From NCBI GenBank assembly GCA_049302575.1, contig JBAQMG010000133.1, positions 1 through 18,909 of the forward strand: a stretch of DNA of 18,909 nt. Reading direction: 5' to 3'. The notes under the pieces are model-generated. The model saw only the letters and a list, made by a program, of their open reading frames with translations, made no database searches and was not told where the DNA came from. A program made the translations under genes and the position numbers. Below are positions 1-7,453 of the stretch, one piece after another. This stretch comes from JBAQMG01 sp049302575 (GTDB taxonomy: Bacteria; Bacillota; Desulfitobacteriia; Desulfitobacteriales; Desulfitobacteriaceae). How positions within the stretch are numbered: position 1 is the stretch's first letter; the number at the start of each line of letters is the position of its first letter.

Positions 1-152
1 CGATAGTATCCAGAGGAGAGTATCGCTGAATTCGCTAACCCAATACGAACACTACCGACGTAGGATGACTAATGCCACGAGGCAAATTGGGAAGTAAAGC
101 TTATGCCGAGTGGATGTAGCAAATGTAGCGCATGCGAACTTGCATTAGTGAT
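1..152. other. Left-edge region, no confident gene
   Basis: This stretch lies beyond the 3' end of the GGDEF gene. The plus strand is open from base 2 to a TAA at 95-97 (31 codons, ending RQIGK), which could be the tail of a gene running in from the left. A second frame on the minus strand is also open toward the window edge, so neither can be trusted. Short inverted repeats are present (CGATA at 1-5 with TATCG at 21-25; TGCC/GGCA around 73-84), but no convincing terminator is visible. Confidence 0.25.
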
Positions 153-1994
153 TTACCCCTCTTTTCCTGTCACAATCTTACCTTTACCATTATTTTTCCC
201 CTCATATAAACGTTGATCAGCTAAGCGATATAGTCCCTCATAATCTCTTGCTTCAGTCGGAAACTCAGCCACACCTATGCTTACACCTAGGCCATATTTA
301 TCTAAACTTAGCTCTTCTTTTAATCTTTCCATAATTACCAAGGCTTCCTGACCTCTAGCCAAATCCGTTAAAACAATTGTAAATTCATCTCCACCCGTAC
401 GTGCTACAATATCCTCTTCTCGTACTGCTGTTCGTAGATTCTGAGCGATAAAACGCAAGGCTTGATCCCCGATAGGATGCCCCTGTGTATCATTAAGAAA
501 CTTAAAACCGTCTAAATCCAAAATTAACAGAATGAAAGTCGTATTTCTCCTTAATGTCCCAGCCATCTCTTCATGAATGCGCTGTTCAAAGCCCTGTCTA
601 TTTAGAATACCAGTTAAGCGATCTGTTTTCGCTAAACGCTCCAATTCTTGACGCTGCCAAATGGTTTCCAAAGCAACACTTAACACCCTAACAAATGCAG
701 CTAAAATCCCCTGACGTTGTTCCAGCAATTTTTGCCGAGAATCCATCAGCCAAAGTTCCCCAACTACACCAGAGTGTGTATTTAAAGGTTCAATTAATAC
801 CTTTTGCCAAGAAAAGTAGTCTGAAAGTGAATTTTCATCAAAGGTACGAAGAGTCGTAGCCTGATGTGTTACATAACCGAGAGGACCATCTTTATTTATT
901 AAATTCAGAATACCCTCACGCCAAGCTGAATCATTGTGTCTGAGTCTACCAAACGGTGAACGTATTTGCCAACAATCATCTTCATGCATCAGGAAAAATC
1001 CAGCCTCTAAATAAAGGATTTCCATAGCCATTTCCCCAGCTTCATTAAATAATTGTTCCTCAGATTCAGCCTGAACTAAAATTTCCGTGCCACGTAATAA
1101 AAGTGTTAAGGCTTGTTCCTTATCCCATGCTGCAAGTAAAAGTTGTTGTTCATAAACAAACGAAGAAAATAAGGGCATAAACTGATTTATCCAATGCAAG
1201 CTACCTGAATCTAACGGATTAGAACTACCCTTGAATAAAGTTAATACCCCTAATAACTGCCCAAAATGCATCATAGGAACACAAAAAAGCCGTGTTATTC
1301 CGTAATTAGACAAATTTTTAGTCAAATCAGAGTAGGAACTGCTTATTGAATCCGTCAAAACCGGATTTAAATCTTTTAAAATAATTTTTTGGGTTATTTT
1401 ATCTTGGGCACATAGGCCATCTTTTTCAGGCATCAGAACATCCATCGAAAATGTACTCTGAACCAAAAATTTTTCCTGCTCTTCGGTCTCAGCACTAATA
1501 GCCAAAGACTGAAATCCTCCATCACGCCATAACCAAATCCCAGCCATAGTTGACTCGAAAATTTCTAGGCTTCGTCTGGTCAAAATCAGAAGTGCAGCTT
1601 CTAGATCTTTTGCATGATTCATTTCTTGCAAAAGTTCTAGGATATCTTCTGGTTTAAGCATGCTCTGATCTGTAACTATATAAATTATCGCTCCACTAAT
1701 CTCACCCGAATATTCTATAAGAGGGATCCCAACAATCGTACTATTATACTTTGTATTTTGACGCCAATCCTTGCGCCGCAAAACCACTTTAGTCTTTTTT
1801 TCTAGAACTTCCTTTAAAAACTCATGGTCTTTACAAAGCATACCTACAGAAATACCCAAAACCTGTTCAGCTGCCGCAGTAGCATGTAAAACACGTTCTC
1901 TATCTGTCAATACCCATTCAACATTTTTATTATAACTCGATGAAAAAATAGTATGTATCTGCTTAATGCTCATAATATAAGGTTGGATTGGCAA
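153..1994 (-). CDS. PAS/GAF-GAF-GGDEF diguanylate cyclase
   Basis: Predicted cytoplasmic diguanylate cyclase making c-di-GMP from two GTP under sensory control. Of 613 residues, about 10-110 resemble a PAS-like input domain; 128-285 and 300-445 look like two GAF-type sensor domains (inferred from spacing and pattern); 452-608 is the GGDEF domain. The active-site motif GGDEF is intact at 534-538, preceded by RTDRLTG-like entry residues (AKTDRLTGILNR, 455-466). REED at 525-528 sits exactly five residues upstream, matching an RxxD inhibitory I-site, so product inhibition is likely. No membrane segment is seen. The start is TTG at 1994, with AGAGGTGAG a few bases upstream; the ATG at codon 8 has no ribosome binding site, so the TTG is preferred. 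No downstream terminator is obvious. The signal sensed cannot be told from sequence. Confidence 0.9.
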   Translation of the reverse strand: MPIQPYIMSIKQIHTIFSSSYNKNVEWVLTDRERVLHATAAAEQVLGISVGMLCKDHEFLKEVLEKKTKVVLRRKDWRQNTKYNSTIVGIPLIEYSGEISGAIIYIVTDQSMLKPEDILELLQEMNHAKDLEAALLILTRRSLEIFESTMAGIWLWRDGGFQSLAISAETEEQEKFLVQSTFSMDVLMPEKDGLCAQDKITQKIILKDLNPVLTDSISSSYSDLTKNLSNYGITRLFCVPMMHFGQLLGVLTLFKGSSNPLDSGSLHWINQFMPLFSSFVYEQQLLLAAWDKEQALTLLLRGTEILVQAESEEQLFNEAGEMAMEILYLEAGFFLMHEDDCWQIRSPFGRLRHNDSAWREGILNLINKDGPLGYVTHQATTLRTFDENSLSDYFSWQKVLIEPLNTHSGVVGELWLMDSRQKLLEQRQGILAAFVRVLSVALETIWQRQELERLAKTDRLTGILNRQGFEQRIHEEMAGTLRRNTTFILLILDLDGFKFLNDTQGHPIGDQALRFIAQNLRTAVREEDIVARTGGDEFTIVLTDLARGQEALVIMERLKEELSLDKYGLGVSIGVAEFPTEARDYEGLYRLADQRLYEGKNNGKGKIVTGKEG

Positions 1995-2139
1995 GTCTCA
2001 CTCACCTCTCTCTCGAGTAATCCAACTTTCCTAAAGGATTCAGCCTTCAATTACTCATGCAATAATTTTACCATAAACTATCATAAAATGGATACTTAAT
2101 TAACTTATATTTTGTATATTTTTTCAACAAAGCCTATTC

Positions 2140-3285
2140 TCAACCCATTTCAAGGGCAATTTGTGAAACAGCTACTATTGCACTGTCTATCTCTTCTTCA
2201 GTACTAAAGTGCGAAGGACTAAAACGTACCACACCTTGTTCTATAGTGCCCAACGATGAATGGGCATGTGGAGCACAATGTAAACCCGAACGTGCTATAA
2301 CCCCAGACACTTGATCTAAAGCATAACCAACAATCGCAGAGTCAAGCTTTCCAATATTAAAAGCCACAATCGGAGCCTTTTTTTCCGCATTTAAACCGCC
2401 ATAGATCTGAACACCGGAGATTTTACTTAATCCCAAAATCAAGCGTTGACATAAGTTCTGTTCACGCTTGCGAACATTATTAATTCCATAGGTTTTAAGA
2501 TAACTAACTCCTGCCCCCAGCCCGGCGATCCCCACTCCATTCAGAGTTCCGCTTTCTAAGGCATCCGGTAAAAAATCCGGTTGTTGATCTGATTCAGATA
2601 AACTACCAGTTCCTCCATAAATTAAGGGGCGCAGAGCTATTTGGGGTCGTATTATTAAACCTCCGGTTCCCTGAGGTCCGAACAAGCCCTTATGACCTGG
2701 AAAGGCTAGCATATCAATCGGCATTCGCCCAAAGTCAAGCGGAAAAAGTCCGGCTGTTTGGGCAGCATCTAACAAATACAAGACCCCTTTCGCTCGGGCG
2801 ATTTTCCCAATGCGCTCAATGGGCATCATAGTACCTGTGACGTTAGAGGCATGTAAGGTAACGACTAACTTTGTATTTTTGTTAAAAGCCTTTTCATAAT
2901 CTTGCCAAGGAAATTCTCTTTCAGGTAAAACTGGAATTTGAGTGACCTTAACTCCTCTCTGGGCTAATACCCACAAGGGGCGTGAAACAGCATTATGTTC
3001 TATTGAGGAAGTAATAACATGATCACCAGGATTCAAATACCCAAATAAAGCCTGATTTAAGGCCTGCGTTGTGTTTGGAGTAAAAATCACATTGGAAGGA
3101 TCATCAACTCCAAAAAATTCAGCTAAATCTTCTCGCACACGAAAAATCAGACGTGAAGCTTGTATGGCAACGGTGTGTCCACCTCTGCCAGGATTTCCTC
3201 CAGTTAATCTCAAGGTTTCTTGCATTTCCTCCGCAACTTCCTTAGGTTTCGGCCACGATGTAGCCGCGTTATCCAAATAAATCAT
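2140..3285 (-). CDS. Cysteine desulfurase family protein (class V aminotransferase)
   Basis: PLP-dependent enzyme of the NifS/SufS fold, expected to take sulfur (or selenium) from cysteine or selenocysteine as an enzyme-bound persulfide. The 381-residue protein starts MIYLDNAATSWPKP, typical of the EF2568-like subgroup. Visible key residues: H98 (SSIEHNAV), D173 and Q176 (LDAAQTAG) contacting PLP, K199 in FPGHKGLFGPQGTGG as Schiff-base lysine, and C337 in RSGLHCAPHAH as the persulfide-forming cysteine. Length is normal. Start is ATG with a weak purine-rich ribosome binding site (GGGAAAAGG). No IscU/SufU-like scaffold gene is adjacent, so the sulfur acceptor is unknown. The family assignment is strong; the physiological role (tRNA thiolation, selenium supply or general sulfur transfer) is open. 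Confidence 0.9.
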   Translation of the reverse strand: MIYLDNAATSWPKPKEVAEEMQETLRLTGGNPGRGGHTVAIQASRLIFRVREDLAEFFGVDDPSNVIFTPNTTQALNQALFGYLNPGDHVITSSIEHNAVSRPLWVLAQRGVKVTQIPVLPEREFPWQDYEKAFNKNTKLVVTLHASNVTGTMMPIERIGKIARAKGVLYLLDAAQTAGLFPLDFGRMPIDMLAFPGHKGLFGPQGTGGLIIRPQIALRPLIYGGTGSLSESDQQPDFLPDALESGTLNGVGIAGLGAGVSYLKTYGINNVRKREQNLCQRLILGLSKISGVQIYGGLNAEKKAPIVAFNIGKLDSAIVGYALDQVSGVIARSGLHCAPHAHSSLGTIEQGVVRFSPSHFSTEEEIDSAIVAVSQIALEMG

Positions 3286-3655
3286 AGGCCTTTTCCCGCC
3301 TCACTGGGAGGACGATAAATAGCACCTTCATTAAACAAATATTATCATTCCTTGTCCCTTAGATTTAATATAACTACCTTATACATTATTCATATTATAT
3401 CGTTTTGTCTCTTTTGTCATCTTTGAATAAGTACTAATATTAGTAATAAATCTACCAATTTATCACTAACTTGCTGTACAATGAGTTATACATCTAAATC
3501 TAGATACTTCCGCTGTTCATAAGAAAACTTGGCTGGCGACAAGCCTTGGCGAAGATGACCGCCGTAGTTGCACTTATACTGACTTATTTCATACGTAGGA
3601 ATGTATGAAGAATCACTTGTTGTTCTGAGCAGGTTTATGGAAGAGGAGGCCTAAC
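3286..3655 (+). promoter_or_regulatory. 370-base intergenic region with structured leader of the TVP38 gene
   Basis: Divergent spacer between the desulfurase and the TVP38-like gene. The half nearest the plus-strand gene is rich in potential RNA structure: GGCT/AGCC around 3531-3545, GGCG at 3548-3551 with CGCC at 3560-3563, and a perfect 7-bp hairpin TTCATAC/GTATGAA at 3588-3594 and 3603-3609 with an 8-base loop. An AGGAGG ribosome binding site follows at 3644-3649. I do not recognise a known riboswitch class here. No promoter of good quality was identified by eye. Confidence 0.3.
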
Positions 3656-4327
3656 TTGTTTTTTACCAAAAAGAAAATTAGTTCCTTATTAACAATTCTA
3701 ATTTCATTAGCTTTAATCACCTTCCTTTATCCTAAGTTACAACACCCCGCTCTGTTCCAAACTTATTTAGCTGGCTTAGGTTGGAAGGGTATACTACTTG
3801 TTTTATTAATTGTCTCTCTGCAAATGCTCTTCCCAATCATTCCCTTTCCTTTGTTGGCAGGACTTAATATAGTCTTATTTGGCTGGATTTTAGGTTTTAC
3901 ACTTTCTTTGAGCGGAAGTCTTATAGGTAGTTCCTTAGGCTTTTGGCTTGCTCGTTTCTTAGGACAAGAGTGGATCCATGCAAAGTTGGCAAACTCTGAT
4001 AAGTTAGGTCAGTGGGCAAATCTCTCCCCTGAAAAAACCTTTTACTTAATTATTCTAACCCGACTAACACCCATCTTCCCAGCTGCATTAGTAAATTATG
4101 CTGTAGGTTTATCCCCAGTCAAATTCCAGCTATTTTTCGTTGCTAGTCTTTTAGGGAAAATACCCATGATTGCTTGGGAATCCTGGATCGGTCATGACTT
4201 TTGGCAACTTTCCCACCACCCCAAACGCTTTGCTGGTGCATTAATCTTGGGTGCCCTCATTTTCGGTGGACTATGGTTAAGCTACCGCATATCGGAGGTC
4301 AGAAGCCAGAGACCAGATGTCAGATAG
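3656..4327 (+). CDS. TVP38/TMEM64 (VTT/DedA-like) membrane protein
   Basis: Integral membrane protein of the VTT/SNARE-associated family, of 223 residues. Family members are linked to lipid scrambling or transport and membrane homeostasis; the substrate here is unknown. Hydrophobic segments lie near 8-25, 43-60, 63-85, 86-103, 130-150, 155-175 and 192-210. The conserved core is visible as FPIIPFPLLAG (59-69), the GSLIGSSLGFWLAR glycine/arginine motif (87-100) and RLTPIFPAALVNYAVG (136-151). The start is TTG at 3656 with a perfect AGGAGG six bases upstream (3644-3649). The last ~12 codons (SEVRSQRPDVR then TAG) are encoded by the beginning of a degenerate AGGTCAG repeat, so the native C-terminus has probably been replaced. 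It converges on the Tim44-like gene across a shared terminator. Confidence 0.85.
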   Translation: MFFTKKKISSLLTILISLALITFLYPKLQHPALFQTYLAGLGWKGILLVLLIVSLQMLFPIIPFPLLAGLNIVLFGWILGFTLSLSGSLIGSSLGFWLARFLGQEWIHAKLANSDKLGQWANLSPEKTFYLIILTRLTPIFPAALVNYAVGLSPVKFQLFFVASLLGKIPMIAWESWIGHDFWQLSHHPKRFAGALILGALIFGGLWLSYRISEVRSQRPDVR

Positions 4328-4401
4328 CTAGAAATCAGATGATAGAGGTTAGTGGCCGCATCGGAGGTCAGAGGTCAGAGGTCATATAAAGATTAAAGGT
4401 T
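4285..4401. repeat. Degenerate AGGTCAG-type tandem repeat
   Basis: Two related blocks begin CCGCAT(AT)CGGAGGTCAGA, at about 4285 and 4356. Each continues as imperfect 7-base units: GGTCAGA AGCCAGA GACCAGAT GTCAGAT in the first, and a cleaner GGTCAGA GGTCAGA GGTCA in the second. The first block overlaps the end of the TVP38-like reading frame and supplies its stop codon. The purine-rich composition differs from flanking DNA. Units were read by eye; the function is unknown. Confidence 0.75.
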
Positions 4402-4412
4402 AGATCGAGTAT

Positions 4413-4449
4413 TTATAATTATGAATTGTTAATTGTGAATTATGCATTG
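4413..4449. repeat. AT-rich AATTATGAATTG-type repeat
   Basis: A run of imperfect units (AATTATG, AATTGTT, AATTGTG, AATTATG) directly after the AGGTCAG array and before the shared terminator. A related piece containing ATGCATTATGAATTAT lies at about 16660-16676, abutting the stop codon of the FtsH-like gene, which suggests a dispersed intergenic repeat family. Confidence 0.6.
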
Positions 4450-4488
4450 AAAACAGAAGCAACAGGCGGAGCCTGCTGCTTCTGTTTT
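4450..4488. terminator. Bidirectional rho-independent terminator
   Basis: An 18-base left arm (4450-4467) and right arm (4471-4488) pair with one mismatch around a GGA loop. A-runs on the left and T-runs on the right make it usable in both directions. It lies between the convergent TVP38-like and Tim44-like genes, two bases from the latter's stop codon. Confidence 0.9.
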
Positions 4489-4489
4489 C

Positions 4490-5464
4490 TTAGAAGTCTC
4501 CTCTTGCTATATTAGCAAGTTCTAATGCATCTTCTTGAAGTATCTTGGTCAGTACCCATTTATCCTCTTGCCAGTAAAATTCCCAGAATTCCGTGAAATA
4601 CAAACGTTTCTGATTATCCCCGGATATTTGTTTACCGCTGGAATCAACTGTGTAGTCAAGCATATTAGCATAGATCATGATCATTACATGTTCATCGCCC
4701 TCATCTAAGTGACAATTAATAAACTCCAAATCCTCGGAATTCAGAACAGGATCTTTAACAACATTCCGTTCACCACGTGCTCTTATTCCTTCTAAATCAA
4801 TGTGGTATTTCTCCGCTAAAGCCGGTGCAACATAATCCGCGGCGTGAGCTAGATCTTGTCGGCTCCAAGCATCTTGTAACCAAAAAAATACTTGACGAAC
4901 ACGACCCACCAAATAATCTCGATCCCAACGCGGAAAAGTCTGCGAATAGTATTGCATGTTTTCACTGGTAAAGGAAATTGCCTTGCCAAACCTCTGTAGA
5001 TTAGCTGAATTAGTTATCTGCCGACCGCTAAAATCCACAGGAACATTACTATGTAAATCTTTAGTTTCGTCTTTTTTCCAAGGCCGGATTTCTGAACTCT
5101 GTGGTTTATTAAATCCTCTTTTACCAGTTTGTCGCCAACTCCTAGAAGCTCGCCAAGCCTTATAGATTAAATAGAAGATGACACCTAAGAAAATTAAACC
5201 AAACAATCCTCCAGAACCCCCCCCAAAGGATGAACCACCAAAGAACATGAAAGGGAAAAAGCTATTGAATCCTCCACCCGAAAGGCCTCCTCCTGATAAA
5301 GACCTTCCCAAGCCTCCTCCACCACTACTGAAACTACGTCCCGCACTCCCACCTAAACTTCCACCCACACCTCCACCGCCACGAGCCAAAACCCATGAGG
5401 CTTGGCTCGCAAATATGAGCAAAGTTGTCAAGACTATATGCATACTTTTTGTCCAGCTCTTCAT
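4490..5464 (-). CDS. Tim44-like domain membrane protein
   Basis: Predicted 324-residue exported or membrane-anchored protein. Residues 1-27 form a signal-like segment ending VLA, followed by a glycine/serine-rich linker (29-86), a hydrophobic segment at about 87-103 (FGLIFLGVIFYLIYKAW), a basic stretch, and a C-terminal alpha/beta domain (about 175-320) resembling bacterial Tim44-like/Tim44-TIM domains. The open frame extends 22 codons upstream, but that part is made from the TCGTGC repeat. ATG at 5462-5464 has AGGTGAT five bases upstream and begins the signal sequence, so it is chosen. Its position just downstream of pspA suggests co-transcription and a role in envelope stress, which is inference. 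The biochemical function of the family in bacteria is poorly defined. Confidence 0.8.
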   Translation of the reverse strand: MKSWTKSMHIVLTTLLIFASQASWVLARGGGGVGGSLGGSAGRSFSSGGGGLGRSLSGGGLSGGGFNSFFPFMFFGGSSFGGGSGGLFGLIFLGVIFYLIYKAWRASRSWRQTGKRGFNKPQSSEIRPWKKDETKDLHSNVPVDFSGRQITNSANLQRFGKAISFTSENMQYYSQTFPRWDRDYLVGRVRQVFFWLQDAWSRQDLAHAADYVAPALAEKYHIDLEGIRARGERNVVKDPVLNSEDLEFINCHLDEGDEHVMIMIYANMLDYTVDSSGKQISGDNQKRLYFTEFWEFYWQEDKWVLTKILQEDALELANIARGDF

Positions 5465-5500
5465 CCCATCACCTGCTCTAAATTTTATCCGTGGCTTAAA

Positions 5501-5541
5501 CTTGATGTTCGAGCTTCGTGCTTCGTGCATCGGGCTTCGCT
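5501..5541. repeat. Degenerate TCGTGC/TTCGAG repeat, copy 1
   Basis: Imperfect 7-8-base units in the pspA/Tim44-like spacer (TTCGAGC TTCGTGC TTCGTGCA TCGGGC TTCG). It shares exact 10-mers with the copies at 7355-7452: GATGTTCGAG (5504-5513 and 7369-7378) and TCGTGCATCG (5523-5532 and 7441-7450). It creates a false upstream extension of the Tim44-like reading frame. Confidence 0.75.
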
Positions 5542-5547
5542 TGTTAA

Positions 5548-6225
5548 TTACTCTTTATTCAACCCAGCCTTAAGTTTAGCTAACTCATCTTCAACTTCTG
5601 AATTTACCTTACTCTTTTCTAGCTCAGCGAATTGATCCTCCAAGGTATTACCACTAGTCATCATTGTTTTGGAAGCTTTAGCCTCAGCCTCCATTCTTTC
5701 CACCCGTTCTTTCATTCGATCAATATCTCCCAGAGGATCATGAGCAGATAAGCCAGAAACAGTTTCATTGGCTTTTTTCATTGTTTGCGCACGACGTTGA
5801 CGCATAATCAGGTTATTACGTTCCATCTTCGCCTTTTCTAGTTTTTCACTTAGTAAGCGAAAATTTTCTTGAAGATCGGCAACAGCTGTAGTCTGATCAC
5901 TAAGTTGAGTCTCGAAATCTACTAAGCTCGTTTCCGCTTGTTTTTTTAAGGTTAAAGCTGTGCGCGCCAAATCATCTTTACTTTGTTGAACGGCCAACGT
6001 TGCTTGTTCTGTACGCTGAACAATTTCCTTGCGTAGAGTCTCTATCCGCTCTTCTAATTGAATTTTATCAGCAACTGCTCTGTTAACTTGGACTTGAAAA
6101 CTACGCACTTCTTCCGTTGCTCTTTCCACATAAAGATTAAGCATTTTTTCTGGATCTTCCGCTTTATTAACAATGTCCGTAATATTCGCCTGAAGCAAGT
6201 CTTTGACCTTAGAAAATAAGCCCAT
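5548..6225 (-). CDS. pspA: PspA/IM30 family membrane-stress protein
   Basis: A peripheral membrane protein of 225 residues that in this family forms large oligomers, supports damaged membranes and dampens envelope stress. The start MGLFSKVKDLL gives the typical amphipathic helix, followed by the family signature EDPEKML (23-29) and long heptad-rich coiled coils (about 30-150 and 165-185). The C-terminal tail is charged. Length matches PspA/LiaH proteins. ATG at 6223-6225 has AAAGGGG seven bases upstream; the open frame runs 14 codons further but lacks a site there, and every PspA begins at MGLF, so the shorter form is used. The Tim44-like gene follows after about 80 bases containing a repeat. 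Orthology to LiaH versus PspA was not resolved. Confidence 0.93.
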   Translation of the reverse strand: MGLFSKVKDLLQANITDIVNKAEDPEKMLNLYVERATEEVRSFQVQVNRAVADKIQLEERIETLRKEIVQRTEQATLAVQQSKDDLARTALTLKKQAETSLVDFETQLSDQTTAVADLQENFRLLSEKLEKAKMERNNLIMRQRRAQTMKKANETVSGLSAHDPLGDIDRMKERVERMEAEAKASKTMMTSGNTLEDQFAELEKSKVNSEVEDELAKLKAGLNKE

Positions 6226-6374
6226 TATAAATTCCCCTTTCATTTTAACCCATTCTTGGTCACCCAATATAATTTATGCTAGTTCTTCCGATACTTGTGA
6301 AAATAGGTCGCAACCATAATTATTAGATGTTCTTCAGTAATATTACCACAAAAAAATGAACCATACTGAATTTT

Positions 6375-7337
6375 CTAGGTCAAAGGATGGTTACGATCAA
6401 AACGATTAAATAAGTAGGATACAACCGCTGCCAACGGCTGTTGGAATAGCATAGCTAAGGTTATAGGTATTGCTACGCTTGCTGGAGAATAAGCAATGGC
6501 CAATACTGCACCGAAAGCAATATTGCGCATTCCTACATTATAAACCATCGTTACCACTATAGCTCTTTTGCGATTACTTAATACGAAGGAGCCAGCGTAA
6601 CCAAGAACGTACCCACAAATTACCAACAACAAGATGACCAAAAGCATTTTGATCAACGATAAGTTCCAACTGATTTCCGGAGCGACAGCGGAGGCGTTAA
6701 GGAATACAACTAAGAACAAGGCAAATTTAGAAGTTAATCCTCCAACTGAACGGGTGAAATTCGCCAAGCGTTGGTGTGTCAAATCATTAACAATCATTCC
6801 CAAAGTACTAGGAATGGTTACCATCCACAAAAGTTCCACTAACATATGTACATAATCTATGTGTACTGCCTTTCCAGCCACTAAAAGAATAAACGCAGGT
6901 AATAGAACAGGACTTACAATAGTATCCATCATTACAGCAACTAATGCTAAAGCCACATCCCCACTTACCACAGATGTCCAAATTACTGAGGTTACACCAA
7001 TAGGAATTGAAGCTCCCATCAAAAGTCCCAGTCGTGTTAAATAACTATCTTGGTAAAACAAGCTGCCAATTCCCCAAGCTACTATAGGCATCGCTATATG
7101 AACTAGCAACAGCATCCAGATTACAATCCTAGGATTCCTAAGAACCCTAATGAAATCTTTAAAACTTATTCCTAAAGCAGTAACAAAAGTCATGTAAGCA
7201 AATAAACCAATTGAAATACTAGCAGACGCAGGGTTCTTCGGTATAGATAGAATGAAACCTAACAACAAGGCTGACAGAACTACGAAAAACATTCGTTTCC
7301 CTAGCCATTCATTCCCCCTGAAAAAATATTGGAGCAT
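6375..7337 (-). CDS. Bile acid:sodium symporter (BASS) family transporter
   Basis: Integral membrane protein of 320 residues with about nine to ten hydrophobic helices (for example 16-32, 42-57, 71-90, 104-123, 126-155, 167-185, 203-220, 228-250, 258-282, 286-308). Conserved-looking crossover regions are GASIPIGVTSVIWTSVVSGD (108-127) and VYNVGMRNIAFGAVLA (265-280), which resemble the two discontinuous helices of the BASS fold. Family members couple sodium to uptake of organic anions; some relatives export arsenite or take up pantoate. The substrate cannot be inferred here. Start ATG at 7335-7337 has AAAGGGG seven bases upstream. It lies about 150 bases upstream of pspA and about 115 bases after the FAH gene, separated from the latter by a terminator. 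Confidence 0.8.
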   Translation of the reverse strand: MLQYFFRGNEWLGKRMFFVVLSALLLGFILSIPKNPASASISIGLFAYMTFVTALGISFKDFIRVLRNPRIVIWMLLLVHIAMPIVAWGIGSLFYQDSYLTRLGLLMGASIPIGVTSVIWTSVVSGDVALALVAVMMDTIVSPVLLPAFILLVAGKAVHIDYVHMLVELLWMVTIPSTLGMIVNDLTHQRLANFTRSVGGLTSKFALFLVVFLNASAVAPEISWNLSLIKMLLVILLLVICGYVLGYAGSFVLSNRKRAIVVTMVYNVGMRNIAFGAVLAIAYSPASVAIPITLAMLFQQPLAAVVSYLFNRFDRNHPLT

Positions 7338-7354
7338 TTGATACCCCTTTCATC

Positions 7355-7385
7355 GGGGCACGAGGCTCGATGTTCGAGGCTCGAA
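7355..7385. repeat. Degenerate TCGAGGC repeat, copy 2
   Basis: Units such as CGAGGCTCGATGTTCGAGGCTC lie immediately upstream of the BASS transporter start. It shares GATGTTCGAG exactly with the copy at 5504-5513. It lies on one side of the terminator hairpin at 7389-7407. Confidence 0.65.
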
Positions 7386-7388
7386 TAG

Positions 7389-7407
7389 AAAAACCGCAAA
7401 GCGGTTT
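7389..7407 (-). terminator. Terminator of the FAH-family gene
   Basis: Read on the minus strand, AAACCGC-TTT-GCGGTTT is followed by further T residues: a 7-bp stem with a 3-base loop. It lies about 50 bases after the FAH gene stop, between two repeat blocks. Confidence 0.75.
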
Positions 7408-7411
7408 AGAA

Positions 7412-7452
7412 TATCGTGAACATACCTCGTGTATCATGCATCGTGCATCGCA
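7412..7452. repeat. Degenerate TCGTGCA repeat, copy 3
   Basis: Units ATCGTGA, CTCGTGT, ATCATGC, ATCGTGC, ATCGCAC are arranged head to tail and end next to the FAH gene stop codon. It shares TCGTGCATCG with the copy at 5523-5532. Confidence 0.7.
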
Positions 7453-7453
7453 C

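Noticed and set aside
5465..5530. 22-codon N-terminal extension of the Tim44-like gene
   Set aside because: It is made of TCGTGC repeat sequence and lies before the signal peptide; ATG 5464 has a good ribosome binding site.
5178..5573. Plus-strand proline-rich open frame
   Set aside because: It is the mirror of the glycine-rich linker of the Tim44-like gene on the other strand; no ribosome binding site or homology.
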